The translations under genes and the position numbers were made by a program. From assembly GCA_034687125.1 (NCBI GenBank), contig JAQGBZ010000597.1:1-28139 (forward strand): DNA of 28,139 nucleotides. The letters run 5' to 3'. This DNA comes from Neelides folsomi. Its lineage: Eukaryota > Arthropoda > Collembola > Neelipleona > Neelidae. Of the stretch, positions 11,351-22,485 are shown piece after piece (position 1 is the first letter of the stretch; each line of letters opens with the position of its first letter). Under the pieces are notes generated by a model. That model had not been told where the DNA came from. It was given only the letters and a program-made list of their open reading frames with translations, and did no database searches.

Positions 11351-13498
11351 ATGGTTTCAAAAACTTATATTTCATGTCTATTTTTAATATTTAAAATAAA
11401 ATGTATTTTAGCACCATTAATATTATCGTTTGATAATTATAAAATAAATTTTGGGAACATTTCAAAATATTTATTGGCAATGTGCAATTGTCGTGTTGAT
11501 TTGATCGGTGCATGGAATGAAAAAGACGACATTCAAGATTCGGCTATTTCTCAAAAGTATCTTTTAATGTTTGCAAAAATGAATTCAACACTCTTTTTAG
11601 ACCAAAACAACAAAAATACTTCTTAAATGATACTCAATATCGTTGTTATAAACATGGCTTGAAATATAATCCATACAATAATTTAAATCAAACGACTCGC
11701 AACTATTTTGAAACAAAGTATCTCAGATGTTCAGCAAGGTTTTACATTTTCTCATTAAAAAGTTCGATTATTGAAAATTACGGAAATGATGAATACAAAC
11801 TAAAAAGGCTATATCAGTTAATGAACGATTTCAGCAGCAAAATTATTAATTTAAGGGTGAGTCCGACATTTTCCATTATTGTCCATTCTGCTCACACAAC
11901 ATTAGAGATTGCCATAATAGAAGAACAATTCATTGTAAATTTCTTCAGTTTAAAATTTTATTCAAGTTATTTTGTTTCAATTAATTTTTCCCTTTCAATG
12001 GTCTGCATTGAATGCATGTATAGTTTCGACGAACCCAATTTGGAATCATTGTTAAATTTATCTAACATTGTCCAATCAGAGGAATCGAATGAAATAATTT
12101 TACGGAAATTGCCAATTGTTTGGAACAAATCCTTAAGGAATATGAATTATTTTAGCAGGTCTACTGCCTTGAGGAGAAAGCTGCGATACAATTCCATTTG
12201 ATACAGTTCAATGCATATTAATCGAAATAAATAAGATATTTAATTTTTCATCTGCGTCTAATAGCGTTTTCAATCCAACAGCTCCTATAAGGTTCGAAGA
12301 AATATTTTTCCCTAGAGTATATTTATCTAACCAAAATTATTTTTATGCGAGTTTTTGGCACGGAGTTGCCAAAAGCGGAATTACATTTTTAATCATTATT
12401 GATAAAAATTCGGTTGATTGGTTTACATTGGTAAAGCCTTTTGATTTGAATATCTGGGTTGTCCTTTTTGCTACCATTGTAATGGCGTCTGGTATTTTAT
12501 TTTTGTATTTTTATCTTTTGGGATTAAATAAAAACATTTCGGGACCTTTATATTTAATTTCCTCTTCAATTGAACAAGGAGGTTTGCCAAATAACTTACT
12601 ACATGTACACCAAGGTGTGTTTATTTTGTTTTTAATTTGGATTTCAATGTTCATGATTTTATCAAATGCTTATAAAGGCATTATCTTCTCATTTATTTCC
12701 ATTGAATCAGAACCAAAATTTCCGAATACATTTGAATCACTTTCAAAAAGTAAATTGAGCCTTTTTTCAAACTCTCTTAATCAGATTTATAGTTCTATTA
12801 GATTGGACCTTTATCAGAAGGACATGAAATATTTGCTGGACATAAGAAGTAAAATTTTCAAAGTAAGTGTCCATGATATGAACCCTTACAGCATTGAGAA
12901 TTTTGTTTTTAAATTTAGGACAAAGTTCACAGTCAACACTGTATATTATGTAATAAAAGACAATTTTTATTTCCAAAAAAATGACACTACAGAAATTCAC
13001 ACGCTTGGAGACTCGTCCATTGTTATAATTGACTACGTTCGAAATCTTGTCATTTATGAGCATTTATTCTCTTTATTTTCAAACGAACTCTTTGTTTTGC
13101 AACCAAAAAATCCCGACTCTTTGATTTCAATAAAAAGCAATTGGCAAATGGAAGTTTCTATTATCAAACCTTTATTCGAAGAATTTCTCTTCAAAATGTT
13201 TGAAAGCGGCATTTTTGAGCAAATGAACAATAGAGAAAAAAGGGCCACTATGAATCGAGAGAAAAATAAATTTTTTAAACATTTAAGTTTAAATAAAAAC
13301 AAAGGAATTAAGAATTTCGATAAAGCTATTCCTTTCCAATATAAATTGAAAGAGAATGAAGCAAAGGATTTTGAGAAAATAAACGGTTTGCAAACTCGTC
13401 CATTGAAATTGAAATCTTTTTTCAGTACATTTAACATTTATTTAATGATTATCTTGACCGCTTGTTCATTCTTCATGTTAGAATATTTTTATTTTTAA
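11351..13498 (+). pseudogene. ionotropic-receptor-like gene with two compensating frameshifts
   Basis: An intronless gene starts at ATG 11351 with a signal-peptide-like N-terminus (MVSKTYISCLFLIFKIKC). Its frame breaks near 11597, continues one frame over to about 12178, then returns to the first frame and stays open to the stop at 13496-13498. The restored C-terminal part is IR-like: a FITFLIIIDKN-type segment before helix M1, the VKPFDLNIWVVLFATIVMAS stretch at M1, a hydrophobic segment with IWISMFMILSNAYKGIIFSF at M2, a soluble S2 lobe, and a final helix (IYLMIILTACSFFMLEY) at the C-terminus. The order matches the intact IR at 15234. IRs are variant glutamate-receptor channels used in arthropod chemosensation. 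There is no in-frame stop other than the two shifts, so the decay is recent, or the shifts are sequence errors. Total length fits about 715 codons, like its neighbour. Confidence 0.7.
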
Positions 13499-15233
13499 AA
13501 AATCATAAACATTTTGAAAGGTTAAGTTTTCAATATTAAACTATTGAGCTGGCGATGGCGACTACGCAAATTATAAAACTATTAATTATAAGTGTGGTTA
13601 GGCAATTCTAAAAATAACATATGTTACCTTTATAACTTTACTTAAAGTTTTAGTTTAATCATTAATCATATTGCCTTACTTTACCTGAAAGTTAGTAACT
13701 CATTGTACTTATTATTTATTTAAAATGTTGTTTATAATAACATTAACATTTGACATTGTTTTTAAAAGCAAAAACTTCATTTATGGTGTAATTACAAAAT
13801 TATATAATTTTTTTCATACAAAAGAATATAGTATTACATATTAAAAGTCAAAATCAAATCAATATAAGTATACACATCCTTTCGAAATATGAAATGTAAA
13901 TTATGAATAAAGAAAAAGATAATCAATAAACATAATTATAACTCATGTTTATATTTTAATTGCATTCATAAAAATAAAAATATAAAATGAATTTATAATT
14001 GTACGGTATATAAATGTATCGCATGTAATAAGTATTAGCAATATTTTTAATAATACCCAAGCTTCCAAGGATTTTTATATAAATCAGTTATATTTAGGTA
14101 ATTGAAAAACTCCTATGGGATTTTCATTTTGTGCCTCTAGAAAATATCTATATAACATACCTTTATAAACCTAAATAAAACTCAACATACTCAAATAATA
14201 CTTATTTATGACATTCCTTAGTTACCAACATTACTCATACAATACGAGTATATAACTTATTTAAGTGTTACGATTCTCAAATAAAACTGTTTTATGACTT
14301 TGGCAGATACAAATTTATGACAATTATAGAACTCAAATCTTAGTTAAGTTATAGTATGCATAATAACTTTAAAATAACCATAATTTTTATTTAACTTTAT
14401 AGTTTGATAGTGATTTAGTTGAACTACATATACAAAATTGTATTCAAATATAATTGTATTTTCATTATATTTCAATTTATAATAATTTTTATCAATTAAA
14501 TATAAGATTTATTGCCTATGGCGCATTTTAACTCGATAAATATGAATAAAATATCCATAAAATGAATACAATATAAATTATTATAAAATTAATTTTATCG
14601 TAAATTTATGAAAAATGAATTATCTTTCATAAATAAAAAAATCTATTAATTTCATTTGTAATTTATGACGCAATTTCTCCTATGCATACACTATATATTT
14701 TAAGTAAGGATATTATTATCTATTATTATATTGAATTATTTTCCATATAGTCATTATATTTAAATACATAATATATATATTATCAATTATTATTATTCAC
14801 TTTGAATTATAGATTGAAAAAATGACGTTAAACTGTGTAAAACTTAAAACTTGATTAATTAATAATTGATATCAACTTAAGAGTTATATTCATTGTTAAT
14901 TATAATGATTATGATGTATATTTATAATGTTTTATTTTTACTTTTCATAAATAATGGTATACATAGTCAGGAAACATAGAGCTAAACATTTTTTATAATA
15001 ATGCCGAATTTGAATAAAGTATAAACACTAATGTAGCAATAACAGTAATTTTGTCAAAATTTGTTTGAAAATTCAATTCTGTCTAAATTATTTTAAATTG
15101 TATCGAAGTAAGGAATTAGGTTTAGCTTAGCTTAGGCATTTGTGTGTGAATTAACAAATATTATTCTTAGTTGTTTCCTAACTTTTTGTATAATTGGAAA
15201 AAAATGCACTTGTGGCATTTAAACACTTAAAAA
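13499..15233. other. AT-rich spacer between the two IR genes
   Basis: About 1.7 kb of very AT-rich sequence in which I find no open frame, repeat array or RNA gene worth naming. It probably contains the promoter of the second IR gene, but I see no clear element. Confidence 0.5.
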
Positions 15234-17345
15234 ATGACAACAATTTTGAACTTCAAATTGTTTTTTTATATCGTTTTATTTCAAATTTTTACCGTGAAAG
15301 GACTGATAAATTTACAAAATGAAAAAATCGGTTTTCAAAATGTATCAATAAATTTTGCCATTTTTCAACAATGTGCAAATTATCTATTGGGAGATTGGAA
15401 TAATAAAAATGGAGGTTTTTTTCTTTCTGACTCTTATCTCCAGTACTTTGTTCATTTTAATAACACGCTTTTGTTGCATAGCTTAGAGAGCAAAATTTTC
15501 AATTACAATGGTAATGAGACAATATTACAAAAAACAACATATGGGTCATTAGCTTTTTATCAAAAGAAATTTTTACCATGTCGATCAATGATATTTATTT
15601 TCCCTTCTACTTATAACGATAAAATAAAAGCGAAAGAACTAAGATTTAAAATGGCAGACATTCGACGATCAATTTTGTCTTTAAACATTAATCCAACTTA
15701 CACAGTTTTAGCTTTTATGAAAGCGGGAGTCGATGAATATTTACTATTCTGGCATCAACTTAATAGTTCTTGCTTTTTAACAAACTCAATTGTAATGTTG
15801 GCACATGGCGATGGATTACCAACAGAGTTGAATTTATTGTGCGTAAAATGTCTAATAATTTTTGCCAGACATTTCAGTACATTTACAACAATGATAAAAA
15901 TTCCAAAGTTGTCAATTCCATTTAAGGATAATTTAAAGGAAATGAAAATCAAACATTTTTTAAGAAAAGTAAACAGAAATTTATTTCAAGCTAATATCTG
16001 TGTTAATCGCGATTATTCTACTGAAGATGCGAAGAATTGCAATTTAAAAAAAATGAAAAACAATGAAAAAATTTGCGGGTTGTACGAAATGGCTAAACAG
16101 TACAATTTAACATTGAAACCAGAAGATCAATTTACCATAACGTTCATTTCTCCTTTATTGGTTTATTCACCAGAAAAATTTTACATGTTTGATTCGAAAG
16201 GAAATTTGAAAAAAGATTTTATTCCTGTGGGAGTAAAAAATTTATTTTTTTCCTTTTTGGTTATTGTTGATAAACAAGGTTTGAATTGGTTGACTTTGTT
16301 TCAGCCTTTTGACTACACAACTTGGATACTTACAATACTTATCCCATTTTCAATATGCTTAGTTTCTTTCATTGCATTTATGCATTTCTCAAAGAAAAAT
16401 TGGAAAACCATAATAAAAGAAGTTGAACTTATTTATATTGTAATTATAGTAATATTTATCGAACAAAGTAAGTTGGATTTGCTTAAAAAAATATTGAATA
16501 AAATGTATGGGATAGCAATAAGTTTGGGATTTTGGCTATTTTTTGGGATGATTTTAAGCGGAATGTACAAAGGAGGTTTGTTCTCATATCTCTCTACGGA
16601 AATCCCGCCAACTGTCCCATCAAAATTTGAAGAAATTTTTGAATACAAACATTTCAATTCTTTTATCATAACAACGGCCAGTATTTTAACTGGTTATGAA
16701 AACGATTCAAATGGGAAATATAATTTCAAAGCTCCAATAATTAATTCTTCATTTAAATTTGCAATTTCAAAATTACCACATTCCTTATCCCAGGAAATGA
16801 GCAACTTATGTAGATTAACAACATTCATTCCAATGAGTGAAGAAATGGGAAGAACAGAGGTTGATTTTGTTTTAGATGCTCGATCGAAATTAAAAAAATA
16901 TTTCAATGAAACAATTCCAGACAATTTCATTATCATTGATTACCAAAATACTTTAAACACATTTGAACATCTATTGGATCAATATTCTGATGTTTTTGTT
17001 ATTAGGAAAAACGTTTATAATTCAAAATTTGTGACAAAACTCCCATGGATAATTGAAAGAAATTTAATGCAAGATCTTTTCACAAGTTTCATTTATGGTT
17101 TGCAGGAATCGGGAATATCCAATTTTTGGGATTCTTTGTCTATAGCTTATGAAAAATTCACAAACTCTCGTTTATATATTAAGAAAATTTCAAACACATC
17201 ATTGGACATCTCAACTAGTGTTTTCCAACTTAAAAAAAGTTATGAATTCCCTCTTGTTCTCCACTCATTTGGAAGTTGTTTAATATTTTTCTTGATAATT
17301 TTTTTTATATCTTTTATCTTCTTTATAATAGAATTTACAAGGTAA
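15234..17345 (+). CDS. divergent ionotropic receptor, intact single exon
   Basis: A 703-residue intronless protein. Residues 1-23 form a signal peptide (MTTILNFKLFFYIVLFQIFT). A long extracellular N-terminal region of about 300 residues with scattered Asn-glycosylation sites follows. The S1 lobe ends VGVKNLFFSFLVIVDKQGLN, leading to LFQPFDYTTW and helix M1 at about residues 360-384. A short hydrophobic segment at about 399-411 sits where the pore loop lies. M2 is at about 431-455 (ISLGFWLFFGMILSGMYKGG). An S2 lobe follows, and M3 is at about 672-702. This is the layout of arthropod IR/iGluR proteins, with S1 and S2 split by M1-pore-M2. The pore segment lacks the glutamate-receptor SYTANLAAF signature, as expected for a tuning IR and not a co-receptor such as IR25a or IR8a. 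It lies in tandem with the broken IR at 11351 in the same orientation. The ligand cannot be inferred. Confidence 0.85.
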   Translation: MTTILNFKLFFYIVLFQIFTVKGLINLQNEKIGFQNVSINFAIFQQCANYLLGDWNNKNGGFFLSDSYLQYFVHFNNTLLLHSLESKIFNYNGNETILQKTTYGSLAFYQKKFLPCRSMIFIFPSTYNDKIKAKELRFKMADIRRSILSLNINPTYTVLAFMKAGVDEYLLFWHQLNSSCFLTNSIVMLAHGDGLPTELNLLCVKCLIIFARHFSTFTTMIKIPKLSIPFKDNLKEMKIKHFLRKVNRNLFQANICVNRDYSTEDAKNCNLKKMKNNEKICGLYEMAKQYNLTLKPEDQFTITFISPLLVYSPEKFYMFDSKGNLKKDFIPVGVKNLFFSFLVIVDKQGLNWLTLFQPFDYTTWILTILIPFSICLVSFIAFMHFSKKNWKTIIKEVELIYIVIIVIFIEQSKLDLLKKILNKMYGIAISLGFWLFFGMILSGMYKGGLFSYLSTEIPPTVPSKFEEIFEYKHFNSFIITTASILTGYENDSNGKYNFKAPIINSSFKFAISKLPHSLSQEMSNLCRLTTFIPMSEEMGRTEVDFVLDARSKLKKYFNETIPDNFIIIDYQNTLNTFEHLLDQYSDVFVIRKNVYNSKFVTKLPWIIERNLMQDLFTSFIYGLQESGISNFWDSLSIAYEKFTNSRLYIKKISNTSLDISTSVFQLKKSYEFPLVLHSFGSCLIFFLIIFFISFIFFIIEFTR

Positions 17346-18907
17346 GTTGAAACAATCATATTTTTAGTTTATCTTTGGTTTCATTAATATGGAATTTTCC
17401 TTGTGGAGAATATGTTATGGCTTAAGGAAAACATCTTTTACAATATTCATAATTTACAAAGAATTGGGTAAAACTTATCATGAATTCTTAAGATAGCTAA
17501 AAGTATCTTAAGAAGTAGATATTTTAACATTTGTTTACGAATAACATTATCTTTTATATTTGAAATAGATTCCGAGTTAATAATATTTTCCTAGTTTACC
17601 AGGATGAGGTTTTATCATAATTTTTAATAATTTTCATAGGATTCACAGATTGGCAGTGCACATTACAACAATATTATAAATTCAATGTCAATTATTATTA
17701 TATACTATATAATATTTATATTATATAACATTATAACATATAGTTAATGAATAAATGAAATACTTGATTACATCGCAGTACATTTTATTTCAATTGGACT
17801 TATAATAAATATAAGGATAATACATATAACCTTATAAGGAAATAGAGAATCCATTAAATCCAACTTTTGATATTTAATGTTTTATTGTATATTATTGATA
17901 GTTTATATGAAATTGTTTTGAGCTCAACTTCTTTAAATTTTAATATACAAAATTCAAAACTTCCAAATTATATATGAAAATAGAAATTAAGCATATTACT
18001 TTAATCATCATCTATTTGTTTCAAATCTACCTTCTGCGCAATAAGTGCATAAAATAATACATACAAATATATGATTATTATATATCTAAACACTTACAAT
18101 AACGTTTATAAGATGATGGAATGTATTAACTCAATATTCTTTATATTCATGCCAAAGCTTATAACTTCTATCTTATGTACGAGTACTTACATTTATATTC
18201 TATTTAACATACTCATCATTTATGTATATTATTCATTATATCATAATATTGGTCACAGAAAATTATTAAATCTGTTGTCAAACAAAATGAAAGTTTATAA
18301 AATATATATTTAATTAACAATTTTTTGATCGATGAGGATTCGATTGAATGAATAACGCCAAAATTAATTAACCAGTTTTGTTTTTCGACGCCATTTCATT
18401 ATATTTTGCAAATTTAAAAATTTTCCCAATCAACCAATTGCTAGTGTTCTAATGTTAAATAATATTTATCGCTTATAAACAAAGTGAAACAATCAATATT
18501 AATTATTAAACTCTATAACATTGTATTGTTCTTAACAAAACCAAATTCTTAATTCAATTTCTCTACCAAACGGCCTATTCCATATATTCCTATAACTAAA
18601 TGGTTAAGTAACTTTATTTTTTCTTAATATTTTGAATAAATTTTATTATTGACTATTTAGTTTTGTAATGATTATTAATTATACTTATTGTTGGGTATAG
18701 TATTTATATTAGCTGTAAGTAAACGAAAAATATTTAAGCAAACAACTTGCATAAAAGTAACATTGTATTATATACGTATTATTCAGTATATAATGTGAAT
18801 TCTGAGAAAATTAAAAATAACAATAATTAGATATTTAAGAATGACGTTAGTCGAATGTTGAATTATACGAATACCGATTACATATAAAATATCCTTGAAC
18901 TTTGTGA
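17346..18907. other. AT-rich intergenic region
   Basis: No gene is supported. An 80-codon open frame at 18071-18313 is hydrophobic and Ile/Tyr-rich, has no homologue I recognise, and has the composition expected from random AT-rich sequence, so I do not call it. Confidence 0.45.
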
Positions 18908-19285
18908 ATGGCTATGCAATATATATGTGGAACATGTGTTCAAAGAAAAAAAACTTGGGAATCAAGAAACGAAGATTTGCCTGTGAATGTAAATTAAATA
19001 ACATTTTTCTTTAGCTTAAGATTGAAGATTAGGTAATATAAGGAATTTTTATTTTGATATACATAATATACATATAAATTATTATTCATTATTCATATTA
19101 TATGGTACGTTTATAAGGATTATTCAGTTTATTCATTTAAGAACTTTAACAACAACTAATTTCAAGTTTATATAAATATTACATGTAAATCCTATTTCTA
19201 GGAAATCGCAAATGATTTAAATAAAACAACTTCCTCTGAATTAATTAAGACCATTTCAAGTAAGGCGTTCCACCAAAGAACTTAA
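18908..19285 (+). CDS. possible two-exon small protein, unknown
   Basis: Two short open segments can be joined in phase 0: 18908-18988 (starts MAMQYICGTCVQRKK, donor GTAAAT) and 19202-19285 (after a TTTCTAG acceptor; EIANDLNKTTSSELIKTISS then a short end and TAA). The 54-residue product would be hydrophilic, with two Cys near the N-terminus and no clear signal peptide. The stop is only 26 nt from the next gene's ATG, which is tight for two separate genes. The second segment could therefore instead be a 5' exon of another transcript. Composition is more protein-like than the surroundings, but support is weak. Confidence 0.25.
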
Positions 19286-19311
19286 TTTATATTCTTATAT
19301 TTAATTAAAGT

Positions 19312-20619
19312 ATGGATTTATATTTATTAATATTTATATTAATATCTGCCATTCAAAATGGCCATTCATTGCTTGAATCGACTGATAAAGAATTAGTTCA
19401 AGAGGTTTGACATTATTTATATAGTAAATTATTAAGCAAATTTGGTTATAAAATTTTTAATAAATAATTATATTTTTGTTGTATTTTTAAATAAAAGTTC
19501 AATTGAATCATATTAGTTTCGAGATTTCCTTGGGACAAAACAAAATGAGTTGAAAAATGAAGAAGAAAGAAACTTCCTTAACGAATTTTTACAAAAGACT
19601 CCGGATGATATTTTGAACAATTGGATTCAAAGTATTTTGCATTCAATAAATTTTCAGTACAAAATTAGTTAATTTAATTTAATACTTTTAGATACAGATG
19701 GAAACTTTGAAAAATCAAGAAGCCAATTATTAAAATCGCTTGAGTGGCGGCGCGAAAATGATGTTGACAACATTGAAGATTGGCAAGCAGCTTGTGGATT
19801 CAATTCTGGGGAATTTCCGTATAGAGTAAATGGCTTTACAGATGAAGGTTATCCAGGTAAATTTTTGTAACCTAATCCAATTGTTAATATAGTGATTACC
19901 TTAATATAAGCATACTTAATTTACTGTTTTGGATATTTATTAATATTTAATTGAAAATATTTAAACTTTTAGTACTTTACGGCCAATTGGGTCTTTGGGA
20001 TGGTCGTAAAGCAATTTTTAACGGTCACAGAGCAGATTTTCTTAAAGAATACACACGGATGCTTGAAGGAGCTTACAAGGCAATGAACTCGGATTCCAAA
20101 TTTAATGATACGATTGGTCAATGGATCACAATTTATGATATGGCTGGAATTACAATCAGACAAATCTCATCTGTCAGAAGTATTTTACAAATTCCATTAG
20201 CAATTTACATAAATTATAAATATAAATTATTGTAATGGTTTAATAATTATAATATTAAAAATTACATTATACTTTTAAGCATTAGCGGCTATCAGAGAAA
20301 TGTTGAGAATTCGGGAGACTAATTATCCGCTCCATACGAAACATGTGTTTTTTATCAATGGTGATTTGTAACATTCAAAACTTTATATTTTTAATAATTT
20401 GCAAATGATTATATAATATAATTTGATCATGTCAACGTTTAATCTTTTTTTGTATTTTCAGTTCCACCGTTTTTTATTACAGTACTTCAAACTATTCAGA
20501 ATACGATTTCACCAAGAGGGTTTGGAGATTTTAAGTTTTTTTCGACTAATAAAAATGAATGGTATCCGATGTTAGAAAATGTTATTCCAGCTAAGGCAAT
20601 CCCAGAAGAACTTCTATAA
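19312..20619 (+). CDS. secreted CRAL-TRIO (SEC14-like) lipid-binding protein
   Basis: Six exons, 19312-19404, 19517-19631, 19692-19856, 19973-20179, 20280-20360 and 20462-20619, join in phases 0, 1, 1, 1, 1 to give 272 residues. A signal peptide (MDLYLLIFILISAIQNGHSL) is followed by a CRAL-TRIO N-terminal helical segment (KSRSQLLKSLEWRRENDVDN, the usual lipid-carrier WRR.N element). The CRAL-TRIO fold comes next: VLYGQLGLWDGRKAI, then ITIYDMAGITIRQI, then KHVFFINVPPFFITVLQTIQ, and a C-terminal PAKAIPEELL close to the family's LP.E.GG end. The family binds hydrophobic ligands such as phospholipids, retinoids or tocopherol. A secreted version is unusual compared with the cytosolic relatives and may carry lipids in gut or haemolymph. 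An AATAAA at 20643 marks the 3' end. Confidence 0.88.
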
Positions 20620-20661
20620 CTATTATAACTAAATAGTTCACAAATAAAGCTAAATATTACG

Positions 20662-20725
20662 TATATGATATTGTAAGCTACGTATTACAATATCATATAT
20701 AATACGTAGCTTACAATATCATATA
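20662..20725. repeat. 26-bp perfect inverted repeat with a 12-nt loop
   Basis: Arms 20662-20687 and 20700-20725 are perfect reverse complements around a 12-nt loop. The loop itself repeats part of the arm (CAATATCATATA), so alternative foldings exist. It lies directly after the polyadenylation signal of the CRAL-TRIO gene. Confidence 0.92.
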
Positions 20726-21329
20726 TAAAGAATAAAGAATTTAGGATATATCAATACATGCAGTTTATGTCTTGTTATAAGTTATATGTCATTAATTCGA
20801 ATTTTGTCAAAAGTTATATTTTTAACATTAATCACGTTAGGCAAAGATAAATTCATTGTAGTTGATACATCTGTATAAAATAAAAGTTTATCCATCTGAT
20901 GACCTTGTAAATGCTAATCCAATAAAATTATAAAAAGGAAAAATTTGAATTGTTAATTGGTTTTAATTATACTGACTAAGCAAATGATATTTTATCAATA
21001 AAGTACATAGTATGGAACAAAGAATAGTTAAAATTCTTATTATATTTTATTGAACAATAGTACTATTATTATATCATAGTTATCATTATCATAGTTATAT
21101 ATTAATTCAATTATTTCAATTTTGTGAAAAATAATACATTGAAAACAAATTGGAATATGAATGGAAACTTTTCAATACATATCTGAATAAACACAATAGA
21201 AAATTATTTACAGAAAAGCAAAAACGTGTTTTTATTTACATAACATTTTGCATATAAATGTGACCTCTAAAAGTTAAATTGCCAATTATATATATTTTTA
21301 TCCAAACTTTGTTCTTTTATTGAAAAATC
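20726..21329. other. AT-rich intergenic sequence upstream of the NlpC/P60 gene
   Basis: No coding sequence is seen. A run of TATATATATTTTTAT at about 21287 lies some 43 nt before the next ATG and could supply a TATA element, but in such AT-rich sequence this is weak. Confidence 0.4.
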
Positions 21330-21888
21330 ATGTATAAAATAACATTTCTTTTTCTTGCATTAACTTTCATCTGTATAAGTAATCAACAATAATAGTCATA
21401 GATTTTTAGAATAAGCTATAATTTAAAATATTGGTAATTTTACTTGATAAAATTTATAAATAATTTATTTTTATTTAGATGAGAGTTTTGCAATCAGTCG
21501 ATCTGACGTAATCAAACGTGCCATTTTTTGGCAGAAACAACCAGTTCCATACAGTCAATCAAAATATTCCAAAGATCCAAATGGTAAATCATATCGGACT
21601 GATTGTTCTGGCTATGTCTCAATGGCTTGGAATCTCGATAATTCAATGGTGACATCCACATTGGGTCAAGTGTCAGTTAGAATTAACAAAATCGATTTAA
21701 AAGAGGGAGACATTCTTTTGAAATCAAATTCACATGTTGTTTTATTCCACAAATGGACCAATGATAAAAAAACACATTATATGTCATATGAACAAACTGG
21801 ACCTGCAACCAAATACAGACAAATTCCATATCCGTATTTTAACGGAGGAGATGGGTATGCCCCATATAGATACAAAAATATTAAATAA
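21330..21888 (+). CDS. secreted NlpC/P60 peptidase of bacterial type
   Basis: Exons 21330-21378 and 21479-21888 join in phase 1 to give 152 residues. The first exon is essentially the signal peptide (MYKITFLFLALTFICIS). The catalytic domain has the Cys in YRTDCSGYVSMAW (Cys59), the His in SNSHVVLFHKW (His102), and a polar third position in the MSYEQTG segment (Glu121/Gln122). It ends with a PYPYFNGG...YAPYRYKNI tail. From memory, this layout is typical of small secreted NlpC/P60 proteins of actinobacteria, which hydrolyse peptidoglycan peptides; dust mites carry a related bacteriolytic enzyme. With an intron and a eukaryotic-looking signal exon, this is best read as a domesticated horizontal transfer. 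Likely job: digesting bacterial cell walls in food or as defence. All expected catalytic residues are present. An AATAAA overlaps the stop codon. Confidence 0.85.
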
Positions 21889-22193
21889 AAGTTGTAAATT
21901 ATATAGTTAGGCAAAATATACAACTTTTATTTAAAAATATGAAAAATATAATAAATGTAAAATATAACTAATATGGATATAATAACAATAATGTGCAAAA
22001 AAATTTAAGATTTAATAAAAAGACAAAATTTTGATTTTACAATGCAAGATAAATTTTATTTATTTTTCTGAATTTTTTATTGAATTTCTGTAATTCAATT
22101 ATTGAAAAATTTTATTTACATTCATGAGAAAAGCAATGAATGAATTAAACATCTTTAAGCGATTTGTAATTAATTTTAAAAAAAATCAAATAC
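21889..22193. other. AT-rich sequence without a second defensin exon
   Basis: I searched the minus strand here for a cysteine-rich exon to partner the relic signal exon at 22194-22272 and found none. There is no other feature. Confidence 0.4.
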
Positions 22194-22272
22194 CATATTC
22201 AGAAGCTTCACTTTGGTGGATTTCCGATGCAAACATCAAAATCACAATCAATGAAAAAATTACCAATTTCGA
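22194..22272 (-). pseudogene. relic duplicate of the defensin-like signal exon
   Basis: On the minus strand this 79-nt segment closely matches the signal exon at 22721-22799. It has the same length, the same phase-1 GTATTTG donor and clear base-level similarity (both contain TTTTTTCATT and TGTGATTTTGATG). The translation remains signal-like (KLVIFSLIVILMFASE). The start codon is TCG instead of ATG, and no in-frame ATG precedes it before a stop. No cysteine-rich second exon follows within 200 nt. It is a dead partial copy, about 210 nt downstream of the functional gene. Confidence 0.75.
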
Positions 22273-22485
22273 ATGCTTTTCACTTTTCACATAAACTTAC
22301 AGCTAAAAGATGCCGTGTGATATTTCAAATTTCAAATTCCCGGAGCATAATGAATTGATGAAATTTAGACAAAAGGTTTATTTTACAATACAACTTAAAT
22401 TTTATTTACCCCAAATATACTGATTTTAACATTTTACAGAATTTTAATTATCTTGTGAAAAGTTAACTAACAATATTTAAATTTA

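Noticed and set aside
12767..13437. Two minus-strand open frames (98 and 127 codons) opposite the first IR gene
   Set aside because: They lie exactly antisense to the well-supported IR C-terminal half and show no signal peptide, domain or splice signals of their own.
15755..16936. Three minus-strand open frames within the intact IR gene
   Set aside because: They are antisense shadows of a 703-codon gene with clear IR topology.
18071..18313. An 80-codon hydrophobic frame
   Set aside because: Ile/Tyr/Asn-rich translation is what random AT-rich DNA gives, and no partner exon or homologue is recognisable.
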